Origin: Pleionea litopenaei
Lineage (GTDB): Bacteria > Pseudomonadota > Gammaproteobacteria > Enterobacterales > Kangiellaceae
Length of the DNA stretch: 64,000 nt
Reading direction: 5' to 3'
NCBI RefSeq assembly: GCF_031198435.1
Contig: NZ_CP133548.1
Span: forward strand, 3,382,001 to 3,446,000
The position numbers and the translations under genes were made by a program. This document shows positions 16,949 through 25,509 of the stretch, in pieces. How positions within the stretch are numbered: the stretch's first letter is position 1; each line of letters begins with the position of its first letter. The notes beneath the pieces were generated by a model that worked only from the letters and a program-made list of their open reading frames with translations, was not told where the DNA came from and searched no databases.

Positions 16949-17317
16949 ATGACATCGAATGACATTAAGAGAATTGAAAAAGAAACCGGACTTAGTTTTC
17001 CTGCGTGCTACGTGAAAGTGGTTACTAACTACCCATCCGAATTATTGAATTCCGACGCCCCTGATTTTGGGTTGCTTGATGATCCTGAAGAAGTTATTGA
17101 CGAAAATCTAGAAGTTAGAGAGAACGGCTATTTTGGCGAAACGTGGCCTGAACGCTATTTAATTATCGGGAGAAATGGTTGCGGTGACTATTACGTGATT
17201 ACCTCAGACGCAAAGAAGTTTTCCGTAGGGTTATCTGATCATGAAAAAATGGAATGTAATCCTTATGCACATACCCTTGAAGAGTTCGTTGCGAAATACC
17301 TCAGTGAACAAGAGTAA
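16949..17317 (+). CDS. SMI1/KNR4 (SUKH) family protein
   Basis: 122 residues from ATG 16949; an in-frame ATG at 16919 is inside the attC. The order IKRIEKETGLSFPACYVKV, RYLIIGRNGCGDYYVI and HTLEEFVAKYL fits SUKH proteins, many of which are immunity proteins. It is a second SUKH gene in the array, distinct in sequence from 12571-12948. Confidence 0.75.
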   Translation: MTSNDIKRIEKETGLSFPACYVKVVTNYPSELLNSDAPDFGLLDDPEEVIDENLEVRENGYFGETWPERYLIIGRNGCGDYYVITSDAKKFSVGLSDHEKMECNPYAHTLEEFVAKYLSEQE

Positions 17318-17332
17318 AGATATAACCAATCG

Positions 17333-17380
17333 GTCAAACAAGGACGCAGCAATGCTGCGCCACTTAGCTTGGCGTTAAGC
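17333..17380 (+). repeat. attC-like site 19
   Basis: Right core GTTAAGC (17374-17380) after TTGGC is canonical. The centre is a GCAGC-aat-GCTGC hairpin. The left end is GGTCAAACAAGG, or ATATAACC at 17320. Confidence 0.6.
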
Positions 17381-17393
17381 ACAAGGAATAAGT

Positions 17394-17942
17394 ATGAAAT
17401 CACCTGATTTTGATAAAGTTAGTAAATTGCTATATGAATTATCTGAAATGTGCATTAATAAGTTTTCCGAGGCACATCCTGATAAGACTTTCTATGCTTT
17501 TTCATTCGATCTAAATGTGGAGTATGGAAATGTGTTGTTGTGTGCAAACACGGAACAGGCCTTTCAGGAAGTATCCTCATCTTATATAGAGAGGTATAAC
17601 TACGGTGAAGCTGAACTAAGGAGTCTCAAGCGTAATTTTGGAGATTGGAAGTATCAGGGGTTTAACTTAGAGTTTCCTGAATGGAACGAAGCATGGGGAA
17701 GTGTGGAGCGAGAAATTGAACAGTACGTATTTTCGGATAATATAGAAGACGAAGAGGTTGACACGTTTGTAAATGAGTTTATTTGTATGTGTACAAAGGT
17801 GCTTCTTAGTCTTGAGGCGAATGGAGCGTTCAATTCTTTAAGGAAGGAATCGAACTTTTACGTAGATATTATGGATCATAATGAAAACGAGGAAGAGGCT
17901 GGTGAAAGGCTTAGTCGATTAAGGGCGGAATTCAATGCTTAA
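17394..17942 (+). CDS. DUF4303-like protein
   Basis: 182 residues. FYAFSFDLNVEYGNVLLCANTEQ, followed by a Trp-rich middle (GDWKYQGFNLEFPEWNEAW) and a helical acidic C-terminus, resembles DUF4303 proteins, an immunity-type family. The match is by eye. The stop overlaps an attC left core. Confidence 0.6.
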   Translation: MKSPDFDKVSKLLYELSEMCINKFSEAHPDKTFYAFSFDLNVEYGNVLLCANTEQAFQEVSSSYIERYNYGEAELRSLKRNFGDWKYQGFNLEFPEWNEAWGSVEREIEQYVFSDNIEDEEVDTFVNEFICMCTKVLLSLEANGAFNSLRKESNFYVDIMDHNENEEEAGERLSRLRAEFNA

Positions 17943-18014
17943 TAAACTAAGCCAGTGTCGCTCCATTTGGTCGTTGGATCTTCTTTCACACGGCCGGTAC
18001 AGGCGGAGTTAGGA
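17937..18014 (+). repeat. attC-like site 20
   Basis: Left GCTTAAT (17937-17943) with the stop inside; right GTTAGGA (18008-18014), 5 bases before the next ATG. 78 bp. Confidence 0.65.
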
Positions 18015-18019
18015 AAACA

Positions 18020-18406
18020 ATGGTAAGGAATCCATCTAATCCCACGGTCGAAGAAATAAAGGAGTGGGCTTACTCTGATGAGGTAGAGCCGCATCAAGAG
18101 TGGGAGTTGTTTCTTTTATGGAAAGGGGAATTTATTGATTATCTTAAATTCGCAAGTGATATAAATTGTCCGAAAGAGAGCTTCTTTTTAGATCTTCTTT
18201 ACTATTGGATTTGGCGAATTGCAGTTGAGCGAGCGAATGAAAATGAGGTTGAGTCGTTTAAGGAAGTTTTCGAAAAAGCGGAAAGCATAAATACGCCATA
18301 TGTAAGGCTGTGGCTTCAACGCTCACAAGAGCTTCTTGCCGGCACTCGTGAAGTTGATGAGTCTAGTTGGCGGGAAAATCGTAGACCTTATGAGAACCTT
18401 TCCTAA
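18020..18406 (+). CDS. Hypothetical cassette protein
   Basis: 128 residues, helical and rich in Trp and Glu (WELFLLWKGEFIDYLKFA). No family recognised. It begins directly after an attC right core and its stop lies in the next left core. Confidence 0.6.
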   Translation: MVRNPSNPTVEEIKEWAYSDEVEPHQEWELFLLWKGEFIDYLKFASDINCPKESFFLDLLYYWIWRIAVERANENEVESFKEVFEKAESINTPYVRLWLQRSQELLAGTREVDESSWRENRRPYENLS

Positions 18407-18457
18407 CCAGAAAATGCACGCGAATGACTACACTAGACGTTGCTTTGGGCGCTAGCC
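18401..18457 (+). repeat. attC-like site 21 (right core GCTAGCC)
   Basis: Left core TCCTAAC (18401-18407); the right core GCTAGCC (18451-18457) follows TTTGGGC, again GTT changed to GCT. Confidence 0.55.
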
Positions 18458-18478
18458 TCAAAAAGGAGTATTAAAACA

Positions 18479-19222
18479 TTGAAGTATTTTGTTCCAGATA
18501 TTCGAGTGAATGAGGATCTCGATTCGCAGGATTCCTACCAAGATAAGTTTGGTGGCTTGCCTTGGGGATTAGAAGAATCTCGTTGGCCTTTTTGTTCTGA
18601 GTGTAAAAAGCCTCAAACCTTCCTTGCGCAATTTCAGCATGATTCCAATAGACTCGATTTGGGAAAAGAAGGACGAGTGATTTTTATTTTTCAGTGTAAT
18701 CATTTTCCTGGTATGTGCTCGACTTGGGAAGGTGGTTCAGGTGCTAATGCTTGTTTTATCCTTGAGCAAGAAGAATTAGTCGGCGCGCTATCTAAATCGC
18801 CGAGAGAGAACACTCTCATCGAGAATGAGGTTCGTGTGGTAGATTGGCTGGAGCACGACGATGGCATTTCTGATTCAAACGCTCCGGCTTTCTTCGATGA
18901 AGAATTATATTTTGAACTTTCCGATGATATCGTTGAGAGCGTTTCCACAGGCACAAAATTAGGTAGCGTCCCTGAATGGATACAAAGCCCATCGGAGGCA
19001 CCAGTGGGTGATTGGGAGTTTATCGGTCAACTAGATAGTACTCATAGTTTTATTCACCCACCACGGAAAAACATCGCCTGGGTCGTCGAAGATGGAGAAT
19101 GCTGGGAAGGGCGGACCCATTATGGCGAAGGGCCAAACTATGGTGATGGAGGTATTGCATACCTATTTGTTAAGAAAACAGACGCTGTGCCAAAGGGGTG
19201 GTTTTTTTGGCAGTGTGGTTAA
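18479..19222 (+). CDS. YwqG/DUF1963-like protein
   Basis: 247 residues from TTG 18479, with AAAAGGAG upstream; the frame is open from 18440 but that part lies in the attC. FGGLPWGLEESRWPFCSECKK, FLAQFQ and later FQCNHFPGMCSTWEGGSGAN follow the pattern of DUF1963-type proteins, seen near toxin-immunity loci. It is the last cassette gene. Function unknown. Confidence 0.65.
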   Translation: MKYFVPDIRVNEDLDSQDSYQDKFGGLPWGLEESRWPFCSECKKPQTFLAQFQHDSNRLDLGKEGRVIFIFQCNHFPGMCSTWEGGSGANACFILEQEELVGALSKSPRENTLIENEVRVVDWLEHDDGISDSNAPAFFDEELYFELSDDIVESVSTGTKLGSVPEWIQSPSEAPVGDWEFIGQLDSTHSFIHPPRKNIAWVVEDGECWEGRTHYGEGPNYGDGGIAYLFVKKTDAVPKGWFFWQCG

Positions 19223-19268
19223 GGCGAACAAACGTTTTCAGTCTGACGCCAAAACCTTCGCGTTAATG
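19223..19268 (+). repeat. Last attC-like site of the array
   Basis: Left GGCGAAC (19223-19229) directly after the stop, followed by AAACG; right GTTAATG (19262-19268). About 46 bp. Beyond it only 50 bases separate the array from phaR on the other strand. Confidence 0.5.
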
Positions 19269-19320
19269 TTACTCGCAGCACCCAAACATTAACCTAAATG
19301 CAATTCAGCATTGTCAAAAC

Positions 19321-19821
19321 TTAAGCGTCTTTTTTCTCATTCTCTTCAGGCTTTTCGTCTTCGCCTGCTTCGCTGACTTGACCGCCTCGGGTGTAGAAGT
19401 TTTCTTGCATCGACTTCCACATATTCAAGTTTTGCTCGGCAATGTTTTGCATCATAGTCATTGGGTTAGTACCCAAAAAGGTATTGAGCGGACTTTTGAA
19501 ACCAGCTTGTTGCTCCATAAAAAGTTTCATGGAGTGTTCTAGAAATCGACTCATCATTGCCTGCATTGAATCGCCATAGAAACGAATCACATTTTGCAAA
19601 ATTTCAGAGGTAAAAATTGGGCTTTCTTTGTCTTCTTGTTCAGAAATGATCTGCAGTAATGTAGCCCGAGTTAAATCATCACCAGATTTTGCATCAATGA
19701 CTTTGAATGGCGTATAGCTTAGAACTAATTCTTTCACATCGTTCAGCGTTATGTAGCTGCTAATGGCCGTATCGTAGAGCCTACGATTGGGGTATTTTTT
19801 TATTACGCGTACATCTGACAT
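19321..19821 (-). CDS. phaR: Polyhydroxyalkanoate synthesis repressor PhaR
   Basis: 166 residues. The N-terminal domain VIKKYPNRRLYDTAISSYITL is the PHB/PHA accumulation regulator DNA-binding motif, followed by the EDKESPIFTSEILQNVIRFYG segment. The frame is open to 19911, but ATG 19821 with GGGA upstream matches the family's start. PhaR represses phasin and PHA genes when no granules are present. No pha biosynthesis gene is in the window. Confidence 0.93.
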   Translation of the reverse strand: MSDVRVIKKYPNRRLYDTAISSYITLNDVKELVLSYTPFKVIDAKSGDDLTRATLLQIISEQEDKESPIFTSEILQNVIRFYGDSMQAMMSRFLEHSMKLFMEQQAGFKSPLNTFLGTNPMTMMQNIAEQNLNMWKSMQENFYTRGGQVSEAGEDEKPEENEKKDA

Positions 19822-19951
19822 GGCTTTTATTCCCAACGTGATTTTATGATTATTGTTAGTGCTATTGTTGTTGATTAAGCGCTTATTGGTGAGCGAGAGT
19901 AAGTCATTCAATTGACTTTTTTATCACACGCTATGTTGCAGTGTATCATTA

Positions 19952-19970
19952 TATGGTGTTCCGCACCATA
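19952..19970. promoter_or_regulatory. Inverted repeat upstream of phaR
   Basis: TATGGTG (19952-19958), loop TTCCG, CACCATA (19964-19970), about 130 bases upstream of the phaR start. It could be an operator or a weak hairpin; no T run follows on either strand. Confidence 0.3.
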
Positions 19971-20119
19971 GGGGGCAAGTGGCTAGGTAGGCAAGGTCTG
20001 ACCACCTTGTAACGCAATGATATTTAAAAGAATATTTTTAAAACTTCCGCTGCATTGGGATATCTGTTGAATAATACCAAGGCAACGGAAGGGCATTCGC
20101 AAAAAATGAAATGCTGCGG

Positions 20120-22057
20120 TTATTGGTTTAAGCGATGTTTTATTAATTGTTCGACCACGCTGGGATCGGCCAAGGTTGAGGTATCGCCTAAATTGTCCAG
20201 TTCATTACTCGCAATTTTACGCAATATGCGCCGCATTATTTTTCCTGATCGTGTTTTTGGCAAACCAGGTGACCACTGAATCATTTCTGGTTTGGCAATG
20301 GGGCCGATTTCTTGATTCACGAGTTTAATTAATTCTTGTTTCAGTGCATCACTCGGATCTACTCCGCTCATCAGAGTGACATAAGCATAAACGCCTTGCC
20401 CTTTGATATCGTGCGGAAACCCGACCACCGCCGCTTCTGCAACACTTTCATGCAACACGAGGGCGCTTTCAATTTCTGCCGTCCCGAGGCGATGACCCGA
20501 AACGTTTAACACATCATCCATACGCCCGGTGATCCAGTAGTAACCATCTTCATCACGTCGCGCCCCGTCACCCGTAAAATAGTAGCCCGGGTACTGAGAA
20601 AAATAAGTACTGATGAATCGATCATGGTCTCCGTAAACGGTACGCATTTGCCCTGGCCATGAACGAGCCATCACTAAAGCGCCAGAGCCCGCGCCTTCGA
20701 CCGTTTTACCATCACTATCAAGCAGAGCAGGTTCAATTCCAAAGAAAGGGCGAGTCGCTGAACCGGGTTTTAATTGAGTCGCTCCGGGTAAGGGAGTGAG
20801 CAGAATGCCGCCAGTTTCAGTTTGCCACCAGGTGTCGACTATCGGACAACGGGTCTCACCGACGACTTGATGATACCACTCCCAAGCTTCAGGATTGATC
20901 GGTTCACCCACGGTTCCGAGAAGTCTTAACGATGAGCGAGATGCTCGATTTACAAATTCATTGCCTTGACCCATCAAGGCTCTTATTGCGGTTGGTGCGG
21001 TGTAAAAAATATTGACTTGGTGTTTATCGACGACGTCCCAAAAGCGTCCTGCATCAGGGTAAGTTGGCACGCCCTCAAAGACTAAGGTTGTTGCACCATT
21101 GGCAAGTGGGCCGTAAACAATATACGAGTGTCCAGTGATCCAGCCTGCATCGGCGGTGCACCAGTAAACATCGCCATCGTGGTAGTCGAACACGTATTGA
21201 TGAGTAAGTGCGGCGTACAGTAGATAACCGCCAGACGTATGCAAAACGCCTTTAGGTTGGCCAGTCGAGCCAGAGGTGTACAAAATAAACAACGGGTCTT
21301 CAGCCGACATGATCTCGCAAGGGCAGTCATCTGACATGGCTTCCATTGATGCATAATAATCAACATCTCTAGATTCTTGCCAAGCAATGTCGGCTTGCGT
21401 GTATTTTACAACAATGACTGAGTGAACATTCGGGCAGCCTTCTAGGGCTTTATCGGCATTTTTCTTGAGAGGAACGGTTTTACCTCCGCGCAGTCCTTCA
21501 TCGGCGGTAATAACAACTTGGCAGTCAGAATCAAGTATTCTGCTTTTTAGTGACTCTGGAGAGAATCCGCCGAATACAACCGAATGAATGGCGCCTATTC
21601 TGGCACAGGCCAGCATGGCGTAAACCACTTCGGGAATCATGGGCATATAAATACAAACACGGTCGCCTTTTTTAACGTTGCGACTTTTCAACAGGTTGGC
21701 AAAACGACTCACTTTTTGATGCAATTCTCGATAGGTGATCGATAAATCGTTTTTCGGATCGTCACCTTCCCAAATAATGGCTGTTTGATCCGCTTTGCTT
21801 GCCAAGTGTCGATCAACACAGTTGTAGCAAACATTGAGCTCAGCACCTTCGAACCAACGAATGTGCGCCTTCTTGTAGTCGACATTCATCACTGAGTCCC
21901 AAGGTTTCTCCCAGTCAATTTTTGCTCGAGCTTGTTCTGCCCAAAAGTTTTCTGGGTCGTCGATTGAGGCTTGATACATTGATTCGTATTGAGCATTGTT
22001 TATCAGAGTATGTTCTAAATACTGCTGAGGGACTGGGTAGGTTTTGATGTCTGACAT
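20120..22057 (-). CDS. acs: Acetyl-coenzyme A synthetase
   Basis: 645 residues, near the usual 650. It converts acetate, ATP and CoA to acetyl-CoA. Motifs: [11 protein letters not shown] (phosphate loop), [28 protein letters not shown] and the C-terminal [11 protein letters not shown], whose lysine (about 606) is the catalytic residue controlled by acetylation in this family. The start MSDIKTYPV at 22057 follows AAGGAG; the frame is open to 22099. It lies next to phaR, so acetyl-CoA and PHA metabolism genes are neighbours. Confidence 0.97.
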   Translation of the reverse strand: MSDIKTYPVPQQYLEHTLINNAQYESMYQASIDDPENFWAEQARAKIDWEKPWDSVMNVDYKKAHIRWFEGAELNVCYNCVDRHLASKADQTAIIWEGDDPKNDLSITYRELHQKVSRFANLLKSRNVKKGDRVCIYMPMIPEVVYAMLACARIGAIHSVVFGGFSPESLKSRILDSDCQVVITADEGLRGGKTVPLKKNADKALEGCPNVHSVIVVKYTQADIAWQESRDVDYYASMEAMSDDCPCEIMSAEDPLFILYTSGSTGQPKGVLHTSGGYLLYAALTHQYVFDYHDGDVYWCTADAGWITGHSYIVYGPLANGATTLVFEGVPTYPDAGRFWDVVDKHQVNIFYTAPTAIRALMGQGNEFVNRASRSSLRLLGTVGEPINPEAWEWYHQVVGETRCPIVDTWWQTETGGILLTPLPGATQLKPGSATRPFFGIEPALLDSDGKTVEGAGSGALVMARSWPGQMRTVYGDHDRFISTYFSQYPGYYFTGDGARRDEDGYYWITGRMDDVLNVSGHRLGTAEIESALVLHESVAEAAVVGFPHDIKGQGVYAYVTLMSGVDPSDALKQELIKLVNQEIGPIAKPEMIQWSPGLPKTRSGKIMRRILRKIASNELDNLGDTSTLADPSVVEQLIKHRLNQ

Positions 22058-22292
22058 TGTTATCTCCTTATTCCTTGGCACATTTGAGTGACGTTTCACT
22101 GAGTTGTGCCTGCCACCGCGCTGATTTGAATGCCTCTAACTTAAACAATATTAACTCGTTTGAAAAGTCGCTTGTCTCCACCTCCTCAACTTTAGCCCTC
22201 TTTATAGAACAGGTGCGTTTTAGTCATTAAGCCGGTGACAAAACAACAACTAAGATTACCGTGCTCAACCCAATGAGGCATTAGGAGGGAAT

Positions 22293-22706
22293 ATGTTTAA
22301 AAAAGCTCTACGTTATCGCAATCCGCAAGCGGACGGTGAAGTGAACATGACGCCGATGTTAGATATTGTTTTCATCATGTTGATTTTCTTTATCGTCACG
22401 ACATCGTTTGAACAAGAAGCCGCTGTTGATATACAACCGTTACGATCAAGTCAGACCGACGCCAACGAAGAATCACAGGTGAAATCCATTGAGCTATTGT
22501 CCAATGGACTCGTTGAAATGGATGGTCAAACCTTGTCTATGACGCAGATAGCTGCTCGATTGGGTGTTTGGAAAATCAATAAAGCGCAGCCAGCGGTCGT
22601 TATTGTTGTGTCATCTGAGGCTCCAACCCACTCATTGGTGGCGCTCAATGACCAAGTCAGGTTGGCTGACATTGACAATATCAAAGTCGCTGTCGCGAGA
22701 AATTGA
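22293..22706 (+). CDS. Orphan ExbD/TolR family protein
   Basis: 137 residues with one N-terminal membrane segment. VNMTPMLDIVFIMLIFFIV carries the conserved proton-path aspartate of ExbD/TolR. GGAGGG precedes the ATG. No ExbB/TolQ partner lies beside it; the nearest are at 59-61 kb. It may work with that set or with partners elsewhere. The periplasmic part is of normal length. Confidence 0.88.
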   Translation: MFKKALRYRNPQADGEVNMTPMLDIVFIMLIFFIVTTSFEQEAAVDIQPLRSSQTDANEESQVKSIELLSNGLVEMDGQTLSMTQIAARLGVWKINKAQPAVVIVVSSEAPTHSLVALNDQVRLADIDNIKVAVARN

Positions 22707-22826
22707 GGGCATAAATACATCTATTTTCAGGGGGTTATTTCAACCGGATGGAAAATGAGGCTATAATGCGCGCTGTAAATTAAATCAACACAGCTACCGA
22801 AACAGGTGACTTTGAGGATGCTAAGC

Positions 22827-23318
22827 ATGATTTCCTTTAAAAACAAATGGTTATTACTTGTTGTAGCCGCAAGCCTTAGTTTGGGCGTGGCAGCAGCGAC
22901 TGAGAAAAAAGAAGAAAAGAAAGAAGAACAAAGTAAGGGATACCTAGAGGCGCAGAAAAAGTCGATGTTCAGTAAAGAGAATATTGCAAAGCGCACAGCA
23001 CCGGTGGGCAAAATTTATGTCGAAGGTGATGATGTGCCAGCGGCTGCGCCACCTCCTGTGGTTGAGTCGACCGGACCACGAAGCGGCGGTGATGTTTACA
23101 CTGCGAACTGTAGCGCCTGTCATGGTGCAGGTGTCGGAGGTGCTCCTAAGTTCGGCACTTCAGCTTGGAGTGATCTTGCTGCTGCCAACTCGATTGACGC
23201 ATTGCTTCAGTCCGTTGTAAACGGTAAAGGCATTATGCCTCCTCGTGGTGGTTGTGCGAATTGTTCGGATGATGAGCTGAAAGATGCCATTCAACATATG
23301 ATCGATAGCGCACAATAA
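22827..23318 (+). CDS. Cytochrome c5 family protein
   Basis: 163 residues. Signal peptide (about 1-24), a charged Lys/Glu linker, a Pro/Ala hinge and one class I cytochrome c domain with CSACH haem site near residue 95. MPPRGG supplies the distal methionine. The second pair CANC is typical of cytochrome c5. It should carry electrons in the periplasm. ATG 22827 (GAGG 9 bases upstream) is preferred; GTG 22806 and ATG 22818 are alternatives. Confidence 0.9.
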   Translation: MISFKNKWLLLVVAASLSLGVAAATEKKEEKKEEQSKGYLEAQKKSMFSKENIAKRTAPVGKIYVEGDDVPAAAPPPVVESTGPRSGGDVYTANCSACHGAGVGGAPKFGTSAWSDLAAANSIDALLQSVVNGKGIMPPRGGCANCSDDELKDAIQHMIDSAQ

Positions 23319-23335
23319 GCGGCTCTGTCGTCATC

Positions 23336-23368
23336 AAAAAAACGCTCTGCTTTAGAGCGTTTTTTTTT
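23336..23368 (+). terminator. Rho-independent terminator of the cytochrome c5 gene
   Basis: ACGCTCT, loop GCTTT, AGAGCGT (about 23342-23360), with an A run before and a T run after, 20 bases past the stop. Confidence 0.9.
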
Positions 23369-23440
23369 GCCCGAAAATAATTAGTCAAGGTCGATAACAG
23401 GTGTGGTATAACTTTGTTCGAAAGGTTTACGTTAATTTTC

Positions 23441-23530
23441 AGAAGAACTATTTATCGTTAGAGCATTTATCAGAACGACTATTTATCAGTAGAACCGTCT
23501 ATTAGAATAACCGTTTATTAGAACAATCAT
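23441..23530. repeat. Degenerate short tandem repeat upstream of the kinase gene
   Basis: About five imperfect copies of a 15-18 bp unit (ATTTATC or TTATTAG followed by AGAAC-like bases) beginning near 23450, 23465, 23481, 23499 and 23516. They end just before the kinase start. Confidence 0.55.
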
Positions 23531-23550
23531 TCCAAAAATAAGTTGAAGTT

Positions 23551-25509
23551 ATGAGTATCTATCCTTTGTCGTTGTTTGACCGAGAATTAAACTTAGCGCA
23601 AGCTGAAACGGTAGCTCAGGCAATTGATGCTACGCAGCAGGGAGACCGTGACCGTGCGGTAAGTTTGTGGCATGGCTTAACCTCAGGTAGTGGTATGCCG
23701 CAAGCCTTAGCTTGGGCTGAACTGATGTTATTACAGCCGTTAAAGTTACATCATGATCAAGCGGTCATCGAAAAGCTTCTCACTTATGCCCAACCAACCA
23801 CTCAGCCGTTGATTCGCGCGCGCGTCGCCCACGCATTGACGATCGCTTTTATGTGGCGTCAAGATTATCAACAAGCCTTTAGTTTTGCGTTTGAAGCATT
23901 AACGGCTTATCGAGAAAAAGACAACACCGTGGGGCAATCCTATATTCTCGATACGCTTGGTAACCTGTGTATACAAACGGGTGATACCGACCGTGCCCTG
24001 TTGTTTTTAGTTGAGTCCTTAACCCATAAGTACCATGCAGAAGATAACCTTGGTGTCGCTATTTCACTGGGTAGTTTAGCGCGCTTGTGTTTTCAATTAG
24101 GTCGTCTCGATCAGGCTCGTACGTTTGCATTGCGTGATCTGTCCCTAGTGACGGAGTCTCAGAAGAGTACACAAGCATTGCTGTTTAACTTATTAAGCAG
24201 AATTGAAACAGCGGCAGGTAATTTTACTCAGTCTTTACACTACTTAGAACAAGCCGATAACTCGGCACAAAGTTCAGAACAAAAGTTTTTTAATGCGAAA
24301 GAGCGCGCGATGGTCTTTCATTTTCAAAACGATGATGAATCTGCTAATCACTTTTTGCAGGTTGCGCATGCGGAATGCCCTGCGAACAGTCATTACCACG
24401 CCATCGTTTTACAGCTTTGTCACCATCAAATCATGTTTGATAAAGAAGATTTTGATGCATCGGGCTTCATCGAGCTAGAGTCTGTGCTAATGCAACGCGC
24501 GCTGCCTGAGCAAGAGATCGAGTTTCGAATTCTATGGGCTAGAGATTTTTATCGACAAGATCAGTTTTCCTCGGCACGCGATCAATTGTTGCTGGCTCAC
24601 AAAGTAATGAAAAGTCATTCTTGTAATCGATTCAGAACAGAAATTCAAACCTTAATGATGCAGTGGCGTTTTAACGAAGCACTTGAGGAAGAGTCGGCTA
24701 AGCGAATTGATCATGATTTGAAAGACAATAATGGATACGTGATTCGAAAAACCTTGGGCGAAGGAGGCTTTGGTGTCGTCTATTTGGCTTGGGATATCGA
24801 ACGAGAGCAAGATGTCGCTTTAAAGCAATTTAAAAGTCATTTACAAATGAGTGTTGAGGAGCAACAGCAGCTATGGCGCCAAGCGCGTTTAGAGTTTGAA
24901 GCTGCCGCACAGATTAAAAGCAGTTTTGTCGCTCGTCCTCTAGCAATCGGTCACGATAGTTACGGTGTACCTTACGTTGTCCATCAATACATCGAAGGCC
25001 AACCCCTCTATGATTACATGTCGGTCATTACCGATCCGAACAGTGTTGCTATGTACATTCGGCAAATTGCCATGGGCTTGCAATTTATTCATCAAGCGGG
25101 AATTATTCATAGAGATATTAAACCGGATAATATTTTGATTACCAGTAGCGGCAGTCCGGTTATCATCGATCTTGGCATTGCACTAATGCGTTATGGCGAA
25201 GGCTCAAAAACCATTGCTGGTACTTCTGGTTATATGCCCCCCGAACAATTAGAGTCAACGGAGTTGTCTGGTGCCTCCGACGTCTATGCCCTAGGTTGTG
25301 TTTTTTATCAATGGTTGTCAAAAGGGTTGCCTCAACCTGCGCAACAAAAAGCGGGCATACTAGATCGACTGCGAAATAAATCCATTCCAGGAATTATGCT
25401 TGATCAAAAACTGGTACCGGCCAAGTGGTGGGAATTAATCAACGCGATGGTGTCGGTTGATCCAAGTGACCGACCTGCGATTGACGATATTATTCAGCAA
25501 CTGAATTAA
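23551..25509 (+). CDS. TPR-Ser/Thr protein kinase
   Basis: 652 residues, cytoplasmic. Residues 1-390 are helical TPR-type repeats; residues about 395-650 form a Hanks-type kinase. Visible motifs: LGEGGFGVVYLAWD (glycine loop, ~402), VALKQF (catalytic lysine), IIHRDIKPDN (~517), IIDLGIAL (the DFG position is DLG), TSGYMPPEQLES. All catalytic residues are present, so activity is likely. Its 3' end overlaps the convergent TPR-S gene by 20 bases. With the FHA protein at 29135 it forms a plausible phosphothreonine writer-reader pair (inference). Confidence 0.9.
   Translation: MSIYPLSLFDRELNLAQAETVAQAIDATQQGDRDRAVSLWHGLTSGSGMPQALAWAELMLLQPLKLHHDQAVIEKLLTYAQPTTQPLIRARVAHALTIAFMWRQDYQQAFSFAFEALTAYREKDNTVGQSYILDTLGNLCIQTGDTDRALLFLVESLTHKYHAEDNLGVAISLGSLARLCFQLGRLDQARTFALRDLSLVTESQKSTQALLFNLLSRIETAAGNFTQSLHYLEQADNSAQSSEQKFFNAKERAMVFHFQNDDESANHFLQVAHAECPANSHYHAIVLQLCHHQIMFDKEDFDASGFIELESVLMQRALPEQEIEFRILWARDFYRQDQFSSARDQLLLAHKVMKSHSCNRFRTEIQTLMMQWRFNEALEEESAKRIDHDLKDNNGYVIRKTLGEGGFGVVYLAWDIEREQDVALKQFKSHLQMSVEEQQQLWRQARLEFEAAAQIKSSFVARPLAIGHDSYGVPYVVHQYIEGQPLYDYMSVITDPNSVAMYIRQIAMGLQFIHQAGIIHRDIKPDNILITSSGSPVIIDLGIALMRYGEGSKTIAGTSGYMPPEQLESTELSGASDVYALGCVFYQWLSKGLPQPAQQKAGILDRLRNKSIPGIMLDQKLVPAKWWELINAMVSVDPSDRPAIDDIIQQLN

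Larger units (their letters stand above)
7410..19268 (+). mobile_element. Integron cassette array without integrase (CALIN-like)
   Basis: A run of about two dozen short genes or gene remnants, all on the + strand, mostly 50-180 codons. Many intergenic regions start at or near a stop codon with an RYYYAAC-type core (GCTTAAC, ACCTAAC, GCATAAC) followed by AAG. They end just before the next start with a GTTRRRY-type core (GTTAAAC, GTTAAGC, GTTAGGA), with imperfect inverted arms between. This is the attC layout of integron cassettes. No tyrosine recombinase gene was seen on either strand in the window. Flanks are conserved chromosomal genes (GGDEF left, phaR right). Confidence 0.85.

Noticed and set aside
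25162-25175. DLG instead of DFG in the kinase as evidence of a pseudokinase
   Set aside because: The lysine, HRD and metal-binding Asp are all present, and DLG is common in active bacterial kinases.
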